Source: JARROD01 sp037384225
Lineage (GTDB): Bacteria; Pseudomonadota; Gammaproteobacteria; Pseudomonadales; Cellvibrionaceae
NCBI GenBank assembly: GCA_037384225.1
Contig: JARROD010000207.1
Span: 1 to 6,948, forward strand
Reading direction: 5' to 3'
Length of the DNA: 6,948 nucleotides
Positions 1 to 5,213 of the stretch are shown here, one piece after another (within the stretch, counting starts at the first letter, position 1; every line of letters begins with the position of its first letter). Under the pieces are notes generated by a model. It ran no database searches. It saw only the letters and a list, made by a program, of their open reading frames with translations, and had not been told where the DNA came from. A program made the translations under genes and the position numbers.

Positions 1-10
1 TAATAGTATA

Positions 11-463
11 ATGAAACCGCGTTATAAAGTGGATTTACCCCGGCAATTAGCTGTCTGTGAAGCTAATTTTTTGCGGCTAATGAAGCTGATTCCCGATCTC
101 GATAATTGTGATCAGTGGGTGTATGCCTTGACTATCGATAACCGGTCACGCCTTCTTCGTATCGCGGTGGAGGATCGGGCCCGGTATACCACCACTGTTG
201 AAGTGACTGAGGAGGACGAAAAGTCTTACTGGACTCAGACGCCGAAACTCATGGTACGTTTGTACCACGATGCGCGCATGGCAGAAGTGATTGCTTGGGA
301 AAAGCATCGTTGCGTGAAGCCGCGTTATGATTACCCCAACAGGCAGATGTATCATTGCGATGAAAAAGCGCAAATGAATATTTTCCTGGGTGAATGGCTG
401 TCTCATTGTCTCGATCAAGGGCATGTGACAGGGGATATGGTGACACTAGGGCTAACAGGGTAA
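11..463 (+). CDS. yqiB: YqiB-like DUF1249 family protein
   Basis: A 150-residue protein of the DUF1249 family, whose biochemical role is not known. It matches what I recall of E. coli YqiB (about 140 aa): an N-terminal helix with CEANFLRLMKLIP, the RYTT segment in the middle, the MVRLYHDARMAEV strand-turn, the RYDYPN motif and a C-terminal helix with DEKAQMNIFLGEWLSHCL. No signal peptide or membrane segment is visible. The ATG at 11 gives the MKPRY start expected for the family, but only ten bases precede it, so its ribosome site cannot be judged. It lies 46 bases ahead of cpdA on the same strand, as in E. coli, so co-transcription is likely. The usual upstream partner nudF would lie outside the window. 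Confidence 0.92.
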   Translation: MKPRYKVDLPRQLAVCEANFLRLMKLIPDLDNCDQWVYALTIDNRSRLLRIAVEDRARYTTTVEVTEEDEKSYWTQTPKLMVRLYHDARMAEVIAWEKHRCVKPRYDYPNRQMYHCDEKAQMNIFLGEWLSHCLDQGHVTGDMVTLGLTG

Positions 464-509
464 GTCGAGCCAGGAAGTTAGTGGGGAGCGATGCTAGGAT
501 GGACTTTTT

Positions 510-1310
510 GTGCAATTAAACATTGATAAAGCAAGTCAACCAATACGTTTATTACAGATAACCGACTGTCACCTGGGTGAACAGTTGTTGGGGCTGGATA
601 CTGACGAGAGCCTTATCGATGTCCTGGGTCTCATCAACGCTAAGGAACCCGCCCCCGATCTGCTTCTGGCCACTGGAGATATCGCCGGTCACGCTGACCT
701 GCTGGCCTATCAGCGCTTTCTGGAATTGATGAATAGCAGCATTGATGCCCCGATGTTCTGGTTACCCGGCAACCACGATACGCCGGAAATCATGAATCGG
801 GCATTGGGTGGGAAAACCATGCCACGGGTGATAACGATCTGTAATTGGGTAGTGATCCTGCTTGACTCCAGTGTGCCCGGGCATGAATACGGTGATCTCA
901 GCGATGAGGAACTCGCGTTTCTGGATCAAACTCTGAAAAGTCACCCCCACCACCACGCTCTAATATTTTTACATCATCAGCCCATACCTGTGGGTAGTGC
1001 CTGGGTGGATCAGTATATTGTGCGCAGAGCGGGTCAGTTTTTTGATATTGTGGACAGTCAGCCGCAGGTCAAAGGTATCTGCTGGGGGCATGTGCACCAG
1101 GAGTTCTGCCATAGGCGCAAAGGGGTCACTTTGTGGTCAACACCCTCCACGTGCATACAATTTAAACCCCGCTGCGAAGATTTCACCGTTGACCGGATTA
1201 TGCCGGGTTATCGCTGGTTCGACCTTTACCCCGATGGTAGTTTTGTCTCTGAGGTTTCCCGCGTTGCGGAAAAATCCTACTCCATAGACTATGCGTCTTC
1301 CGGTTACTAA
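510..1310 (+). CDS. cpdA: 3',5'-cyclic-AMP phosphodiesterase CpdA
   Basis: A class III cyclic nucleotide phosphodiesterase of the calcineurin-like metallophosphoesterase superfamily. It hydrolyses cAMP to AMP in the cytoplasm and so tunes CRP-cAMP signalling. The dimetal-site signatures are all present in order: DCH at residues 19-21, GD at 56-57, GNHD at 87-90, HH at 155-156 and GHVH at 193-196. The STPSTC(I/V)QFKP block (210-220) and the C-terminal SGY ending match E. coli CpdA. Length is 266 residues against about 275 in E. coli; the difference lies mainly in a shorter N-terminus. The start is GTG, with AGGA at 496-499 about ten bases upstream; two nearby ATGs (491, 499) are out of frame. 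It follows yqiB by 46 bases. A MITE-like repeat begins four bases after the stop codon and separates it from yqiA. Confidence 0.95.
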   Translation: MQLNIDKASQPIRLLQITDCHLGEQLLGLDTDESLIDVLGLINAKEPAPDLLLATGDIAGHADLLAYQRFLELMNSSIDAPMFWLPGNHDTPEIMNRALGGKTMPRVITICNWVVILLDSSVPGHEYGDLSDEELAFLDQTLKSHPHHHALIFLHHQPIPVGSAWVDQYIVRRAGQFFDIVDSQPQVKGICWGHVHQEFCHRRKGVTLWSTPSTCIQFKPRCEDFTVDRIMPGYRWFDLYPDGSFVSEVSRVAEKSYSIDYASSGY

Positions 1311-1314
1311 GGAC

Positions 1315-1409
1315 CGTGCACGAAATAACTTCCCCTTTGGGTATAGAGAGTCGCTTCCGATGCATCCCGCCTGGCGCCGTTGCAAAAACGGGACGTTATT
1401 TCGTGCACG
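1315..1409. repeat. MITE-like palindromic element between cpdA and yqiA
   Basis: A 95-bp segment is bounded by a perfect 15-bp inverted repeat, CGTGCACGAAATAAC at 1315-1329 and its complement at 1395-1409. Similarity continues one mismatch further inward (TCCC on both arms). The outermost eight bases CGTGCACG are themselves palindromic. The interior has no coding capacity but contains a subterminal hairpin CCGTT-GCAAA-AACGG (1377-1391). The element starts right after the cpdA stop codon and lies in a gap that is normally short between cpdA and yqiA. I see no target-site duplication, so movement by a transposase is inferred from shape only. It could also act as an RNA hairpin that ends or protects the upstream transcript. 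Confidence 0.7.
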
Positions 1410-1549
1410 TCTAAATACCGAAATCTCTCTTTCTCGTGTTTAAAAACTGAGCAGTTGAGAGCATGCCGAATGTCCGATTTAAAGTGATTCTCAATTCTCA
1501 TCGGCCAAAGATAGGCTAAATTAATACAGGTTCCCGGCGCGGAATTGGT

Positions 1550-1555
1550 TATAAT
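1550..1555 (+). promoter_or_regulatory. Candidate -10 element for yqiA-parE
   Basis: A perfect TATAAT lies 34 bases upstream of the yqiA start codon. A -35 element is poor: CAGGTT at 17-bp spacing or TACAGG at 18 bp. Because the repeat at 1315-1409 and 180 further bases separate yqiA from cpdA, a separate promoter here is plausible. The call rests on the -10 hexamer alone. Confidence 0.4.
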
Positions 1556-1589
1556 CCGGCCTTTATGTTTTCAGGGGGATTGAAATTCC

Positions 1590-2192
1590 ATGCCTGTATT
1601 GGTTTACATTCACGGTTTTCTCAGTTCTCCGCGATCCAGCAAGGCGCTAAATGTTGAACAATGGTTGCAACGGCAGAGGCCGGAAATGGGGTATTACTGC
1701 CCTTTTCTGTCCCCCTATCCCAATGAAGTACAGGAGTGCCTGGAGTCGCTGGTGGAAAGTCTACTGCCGCAACCTGTTTATCTGATGGGCAGTTCCATGG
1801 GGGGCTTTTGGGCGACATACCTGGTGGAAAAATATAATTTGCGCGCGGTATTGATCAATCCGGCGGTGCGGCCTTTTGAGCATATGCCAGCCTATATTGG
1901 CAAAACGCTTAAAAACTTTCACACTGACCACACTTATTGTCTGCAGCCTGCTCATATCGATGAGCTGGCCAAGGCCGATGTTGCGCAGATTACCCGCAGT
2001 GAAAATTATTGGCTTATGGTGCAGACCGGCGATGAAACGCTGGATTACCGCCAAGCGGTGGAAAAATACCGGGGCTGCGGACAGCTTGTTGAACCGGGGG
2101 GAGACCACTCTTTTCAAAATTTTGAAAAATGGATACCCGAGGCGGTTACGTTTTTGGAAACTGGCCGCTGGCCGGTTTCTGAAAATCTGTGA
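1590..2192 (+). CDS. yqiA: YqiA-family alpha/beta-hydrolase esterase
   Basis: A 200-residue cytoplasmic serine esterase of the YqiA/YcfP family (E. coli YqiA, 193 aa, has esterase activity toward short acyl and CoA-type esters; its physiological substrate is not settled). The N-terminal strand ends in HGF (8-10), the oxyanion-hole region, followed by SSPRS. The nucleophile elbow is G-S-S-M-G (67-71) with Ser69. INPAVRPFE (89-97) is the family signature. Asp148 in QTGDE and His173 in GGDHSF complete the likely catalytic triad. The ATG at 1590 is preceded by AGGGGG (1573-1578), 11 bases away. It sits directly upstream of parE, as in E. coli, with a 70-base gap. Confidence 0.93.
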   Translation: MPVLVYIHGFLSSPRSSKALNVEQWLQRQRPEMGYYCPFLSPYPNEVQECLESLVESLLPQPVYLMGSSMGGFWATYLVEKYNLRAVLINPAVRPFEHMPAYIGKTLKNFHTDHTYCLQPAHIDELAKADVAQITRSENYWLMVQTGDETLDYRQAVEKYRGCGQLVEPGGDHSFQNFEKWIPEAVTFLETGRWPVSENL

Positions 2193-2262
2193 ATGTATGC
2201 AGCGTTAGGGTTTAACGAGTCTTCATTTTTTCAATCACATTTTTAAGTTACACGACATTTGT

Positions 2263-4146
2263 ATGACTAATTACACAGCAGAAGATATAGAGGTTTTAAC
2301 CGGACTCGACCCTGTTAAAAAGCGTCCGGGGATGTATACGGATACCACAAGACCCAACCACCTGGCCCAGGAAGTTATCGATAATAGTGTGGATGAAGCG
2401 CTGGCAGGGTATGCCAAAAATATTGAAGTCATTCTGCACAAAGATCACTCCATGACTATCGGTGATGACGGGCGTGGCATGCCCGTCGATATTCACCCGG
2501 AACAGGGTAAACCCGGCGTGGAGGTGATCTTATCGACGCTGCATGCGGGGGGAAAGTTTTCTAACAAAAACTATCAGTTTTCCGGTGGACTTCACGGTGT
2601 TGGGGTATCGGTGGTCAATGCGCTTTCCAATTTGTTGGAGGTAAGCATCAGGCGCGGTGGCCAAGTACATCGCATCGGATTTAAAAATGGTGAAAAAGTG
2701 GCGGATCTGCAGGTCATCGATACCTGCGGTAAGCGCAATACCGGCACCAGCATTAGGTTTTTACCGGATCCGCGTTATTTTGATTCGAATAAGTTTTCGG
2801 TGCCGCGTATGCGGCATGTTCTGAGAGCGAAAGCGGTTTTGTGCCCAGGCCTGCGCGTGGTTTTTATCGATGAGCAGAGTGGCGAAAAGGATGAATGGTA
2901 TTACGAAGACGGTTTGAAGGACTATATGATGGCCGCCACTCAGGGTTGGGAAACGCTGCCGGCGGAAGCCTTTGTGGGTAACTTTTCCGGACCGACCGAA
3001 GCGGCACACTGGGCGGTGCAGTGGCTGCCCGAAGGTGGTGAAGTTACTCAGGAAAGCTACGTAAACCTGATCCCAACCGCGCAGGGGGGAACGCATGTTA
3101 ACGGCCTGCGCTCCGGGTTGCTGGAGGCTATGCGCGAATACTGTGAGTTTCGCAACCTGTTGCCGAGGGGGGTGCGACTGACGCCGGAAGATATCTGGAA
3201 TAACTGCTGTTTCGTCTTGTCTTCCAAGCTCTCAGACCCACAGTTCTCCGGGCAGACCAAAGAACGCCTTTCTTCCCGTGAAGCGGCGGTCTTCGTTTCC
3301 GGTGTGGCCAAAGACGCTTTCAGCCTGTGGTTGAATCAGCACACGGAAGATGGAGACAAACTGGCGGAGTTTTGTATCAGTAATGCGCAAAAGCGCGTGC
3401 GCTCCAGCAAAAAAGTCGCGCGTAAAAAAGTGACCCAGGGGCCGGCACTTCCCGGCAAGCTCGCCGATTGCTCATCGGGTGACACTGAGCGCAGCGAACT
3501 GTTTTTGGTGGAGGGGGACTCGGCGGGAGGGTCGGCAAAACAAGCCAGGAACCGCGAGTTTCAAGCGATTATGCCGTTGCGGGGAAAGATCCTCAATACC
3601 TGGGAAGTCGACAGTGCGGAGGTGCTGGCGAGCCAGGAAGTGCACGATATATCCGTCGCGCTGGGAATAGACCCCGGCTCCGATAACCTGGAAAATCTGC
3701 GTTATAATAAAATCTGTATTCTTGCCGACGCCGATTCCGATGGACTGCATATCGCCACGCTGCTGTGCGCGTTGTTTGTTCGCCATTTTAGTCCCATGGT
3801 CGCCGGTGGTCATGTTTATGTCGCTATGCCGCCCCTGTATCGCATCGATGTGGGAAAGGATGTTTATTATGCGCTGGACGAATCCGAAAAGCAGGGCGTA
3901 CTGGATCGCATCGTTGCGGAAAAGAAAAAAGGCAAGGTTAACGTGCAGCGGTTTAAAGGTTTGGGGGAAATGAACCCGCTGCAATTGCGGGAAACCACCA
4001 TGGACCCGGACACCCGCCGTTTGGTGCAACTTACTATCGAGAGCGGTGACGATACCCATTTGATTTTGGATATGTTACTGGCGAAAAAACGGTCCAATGA
4101 CCGTAAGTCCTGGCTGGAAGAAAAGGGTAATTTGGCTGAGATATAA
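2263..4146 (+). CDS. parE: DNA topoisomerase IV subunit B (ParE)
   Basis: The ATPase subunit of topoisomerase IV, the ParC2ParE2 enzyme that unlinks daughter chromosomes and relaxes supercoils. The protein has 627 residues (E. coli 630) and is collinear throughout. The GHKL ATPase domain shows EVIDNSVDEA (37-46), DDGRGMP (68-74) and FSGGLHGVGVS (106-116). The transducer has QGGTHVNG (274-281) and QTKERLSS (331-338) with the ATP-sensing Lys333. The TOPRIM domain has LVEGDSAGGSAK (415-426) with Glu417 and DADSDG (489-494). RFKGLGEMNP (563-572) follows. RPGMYTDTTRPNHL near the N-terminus distinguishes ParE from GyrB, and the GyrB-specific insert is absent. No Shine-Dalgarno sequence is visible before the ATG. 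The C-terminus ends ...AEI with the stop codon directly touching the transposon end at 4147, so the last codon or two may have been altered by the insertion. Confidence 0.97.
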   Translation: MTNYTAEDIEVLTGLDPVKKRPGMYTDTTRPNHLAQEVIDNSVDEALAGYAKNIEVILHKDHSMTIGDDGRGMPVDIHPEQGKPGVEVILSTLHAGGKFSNKNYQFSGGLHGVGVSVVNALSNLLEVSIRRGGQVHRIGFKNGEKVADLQVIDTCGKRNTGTSIRFLPDPRYFDSNKFSVPRMRHVLRAKAVLCPGLRVVFIDEQSGEKDEWYYEDGLKDYMMAATQGWETLPAEAFVGNFSGPTEAAHWAVQWLPEGGEVTQESYVNLIPTAQGGTHVNGLRSGLLEAMREYCEFRNLLPRGVRLTPEDIWNNCCFVLSSKLSDPQFSGQTKERLSSREAAVFVSGVAKDAFSLWLNQHTEDGDKLAEFCISNAQKRVRSSKKVARKKVTQGPALPGKLADCSSGDTERSELFLVEGDSAGGSAKQARNREFQAIMPLRGKILNTWEVDSAEVLASQEVHDISVALGIDPGSDNLENLRYNKICILADADSDGLHIATLLCALFVRHFSPMVAGGHVYVAMPPLYRIDVGKDVYYALDESEKQGVLDRIVAEKKKGKVNVQRFKGLGEMNPLQLRETTMDPDTRRLVQLTIESGDDTHLILDMLLAKKRSNDRKSWLEEKGNLAEI

Positions 4147-4200
4147 TGTCAACTTAACCAAAAGTTTATAAAATTTATACCATAAGTTTATAAAAAGGCG
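4147..4200 (+). mobile_element. Right end of a Tn7-like transposon with two TnsB-type repeats
   Basis: Immediately after the parE TAA the sequence begins TGT, the conserved terminal trinucleotide of Tn7-family elements. Two 17-bp repeats follow: ACCAAAAGTTTATAAAA at 4157-4173 and ACCATAAGTTTATAAAA at 4179-4195, which differ at one base and repeat with a 22-bp period. In Tn7 the right end carries tandem TnsB-binding sites of about 22 bp and lies next to tnsA, and it is the end nearest glmS. The same order is seen here (target gene, end, repeats, tnsA fragment read inward). The five bases before TGT, TATAA (4142-4146), would be the target duplication; its partner is not in the window. Confidence 0.75.
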
Positions 4201-4233
4201 TGTAGTTCGAGCAAAACTGCTCGGACATCGCCT
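4196..4233 (+). other. Hairpin between transposon end and tnsA relic
   Basis: A nested stem: AGGCG (4196-4200) with CGCCT (4229-4233), TGT (4201-4203) with ACA (4225-4227), and CGAGCA (4208-4213) with TGCTCG (4218-4223) around an AAAC loop. It ends four bases before the ATG of the tnsA relic. It could be a leader structure of the tnsA transcript or part of the transposon end. It has no T-tract after it, so it is not a typical terminator for parE. Confidence 0.45.
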
Positions 4234-4237
4234 GAAA

Positions 4238-4419
4238 ATGAGAAGCCCCGCTCGAAAGCTTAAAAGTCACCTGTTAAAAATATTGTTCGTTTTCCCGCGA
4301 TCAAAGCTAATGGTGGGAAAACCATTCTTGTTGAATCCATCCTTGAGTCCAAATACTGCCTTCATCTGGAATTTGATCCTAATGTGGTGGCCTACTTTCC
4401 TCAGCCGAAAACATTCTGA
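4238..4419 (+). pseudogene. Truncated, frameshifted tnsA (Tn7-like transposase endonuclease subunit)
   Basis: TnsA is the restriction-endonuclease-like subunit that cuts the 5' ends of Tn7-type elements. From the ATG at 4238 the frame reads a short basic start (MRSPARKLKS), then shifts. From 4270 a second frame reads 49 codons to TGA at 4417-4419. That stretch shows PVKNIVRFPAIKANGG, then ESILES, then LEFDPNVVAYFPQP, the conserved core of the TnsA N-terminal domain. The glutamate at 4345-4347 corresponds by pattern to the first catalytic acidic residue (Glu63 in Tn7 TnsA, in SDLE). The joint near 4265-4272 looks like two extra bases or one lost: reading AGT-CCT would restore K-S-P-V-K. The catalytic Asp and Lys and the C-terminal TnsC-binding domain are gone, so the gene is dead. 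No Shine-Dalgarno sequence is seen. Confidence 0.8.
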
Positions 4420-4762
4420 TTACCAGGTTATTTAACCATCATTATGTTTTAAATAATTTCTGTTCAATTCTGGAAAAGAATAAAAATACTAAAGCTGAGC
4501 GCAGCGATTGCCGCACAGCCTGTAGTTGTATAGCCTTTCGTTCGCTCAGTCGGTCAAAAATCCTTTCAGAAGCAGATGTTTTGGCACAAAGGTTCCACTG
4601 ATAAGGGAAGGTGCCAACCTGGTTATGCGGCCGGCAACAGATGAATCCAATGGTTTTGACATCTGTGCTCCGATTCAACCTGTGCGGATGTTGTGGAACC
4701 AGATTCATGTTTAATCCACTCAGTGACGAACAGGAAACATATTCGTCAGAGGTGACTCTTCT
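4420..4762. other. Gene-poor gap beyond the tnsA relic
   Basis: This stretch of about 340 bases shows no protein I can support. It starts AT-rich (about 4436-4495) and becomes balanced after that. Short open frames exist on both strands, including one of 169 codons on the minus strand (4442-4951), but none has a ribosome site together with family-like sequence. A perfect TTGACA lies at 4656-4661, without a convincing -10 at 16-18 bp. An 8-bp inverted pair, GGTTCCAC (4591-4598) and GTGGAACC (near 4693-4700), is probably chance. The rest of the TnsA reading frame and any TnsB sequence are not recognisable here, so the transposon operon was cut at about 4420. Confidence 0.5.
4748..4754 (+). promoter_or_regulatory. 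Shine-Dalgarno site of the 4763 gene
   Basis: AGAGGTG lies eight bases before the ATG at 4763. It is one of the clearest ribosome sites in the window and the main reason to accept that small unrecognised gene and its start. Confidence 0.6.
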
Positions 4763-5131
4763 ATGCGACCCTACGCTGTGGGTAATCATCCTTTCCCTCC
4801 CGCACCTCCGCATCGCGTCCAGCATGGTCGCGGAGTGACCCTCGGCGGGAACAACCGAGCCAATACACACGAAGCTGAAATCAGACGCAACGCGTTGATC
4901 AACGCGAATAGCGTTTGGAATGAAATCTTTGATGCGGTTCAGCTGAACCACTATGGGAGAGCCATTGAGCTGTCACGTAAAATAGGTGTGCAAAACCTCG
5001 ATATCAGCAGTGGTTACCTGCCACATTACGTCTGGCAGCGAGACCGGCATATAAAGCAGTTGGCAAGCGGCGTGGAGGTCGGTGACAGCCGTCCCAGAGA
5101 GCGCCGGGTCGGTTTTAATATCAAGGAGTAA
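4763..5131 (+). CDS. Small hypothetical protein, unrecognised
   Basis: A 122-residue protein that I do not recognise. Residues 1-35 are rich in Pro, His, Arg, Gly and Asn and look disordered (for example NHPFPPAPPHR at 8-18). Residues 36-75 look helical, with hydrophobic positions spaced as in a helix-turn-helix or TPR-like hairpin (ALINANSVWNEIFDAV, then GRAIELSRKIG). The tail (107-122) is strongly basic. No signal peptide or membrane segment is visible. The gene is supported by a good Shine-Dalgarno sequence and by a hairpin starting at its stop codon. It lies between the Tn7-like relic and the convergent large gene, so it is probably island cargo. It could be a short effector-like protein or the remnant of a larger one; I infer no function. 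Confidence 0.55.
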   Translation: MRPYAVGNHPFPPAPPHRVQHGRGVTLGGNNRANTHEAEIRRNALINANSVWNEIFDAVQLNHYGRAIELSRKIGVQNLDISSGYLPHYVWQRDRHIKQLASGVEVGDSRPRERRVGFNIKE

Positions 5132-5146
5132 GGGGCATTAGCCCCT
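5131..5146 (+). terminator. Hairpin at the end of the 122-aa gene
   Basis: AGGGGC-ATTA-GCCCCT forms a perfect 6-bp stem with a four-base loop, starting at the last base of the stop codon. No T-run follows on this strand, so as an intrinsic terminator it is weak; the hairpin at 5189-5210 downstream may complete termination. Confidence 0.4.
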
Positions 5147-5157
5147 GAAAAACCGAA

Positions 5158-5185
5158 CGATCAGTTATCAATTGTCAATGATCAA
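5158..5185. repeat. Four degenerate heptamer repeats
   Basis: CGATCAG, TTATCAA, TTGTCAA and TGATCAA follow one another without gaps. All four share TCA at positions 4-6. The tract fills the space between the two convergent genes, just before the shared terminator hairpin. Similar heptamer tandem repeats occur between genes in various bacteria; a function is not established. Confidence 0.55.
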
Positions 5186-5188
5186 TGA

Positions 5189-5210
5189 AAAACCCTGAGG
5201 ACAGGGTTTT
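5189..5210 (-). terminator. Intrinsic terminator of the large minus-strand gene
   Basis: AAAACCCTG-AGGA-CAGGGTTTT forms a perfect 9-bp stem with a 4-base loop, beginning three bases past the minus-strand stop codon (5214-5216). On the minus strand the stem runs into five T residues before a C, the usual intrinsic form. Because the stem also ends in TTTT on the + strand, it can probably work in both directions and serve the convergent 4763-5131 gene as well. Confidence 0.75.
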
Positions 5211-5213
5211 CGG

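Noticed and set aside
3472..4059. A 195-codon minus-strand open frame
   Set aside because: It lies entirely antisense to the TOPRIM-coding part of parE, which is unambiguous.
4238..4435. A 65-codon plus-strand frame after the Tn7-like end as an independent gene
   Set aside because: Only its first ten codons make sense as the start of tnsA; the remainder is the frameshifted shadow of the TnsA core read from 4270.
4656..4684. Promoter for the 4763 gene with a perfect TTGACA
   Set aside because: No acceptable -10 hexamer occurs at 16-18 bp, so it was kept only as a remark.
4591..4700. Inverted pair GGTTCCAC / GTGGAACC as mobile-element ends
   Set aside because: Only eight bases match, the flanking bases do not, and nothing element-like lies between them.
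4442..4951. A 169-codon minus-strand open frame across the gap after the tnsA relic
   Set aside because: No ribosome site, composition rich in Arg, Ser, Cys and His as in antisense frames, no family resemblance, and it overlaps the better supported 4763-5131 gene.
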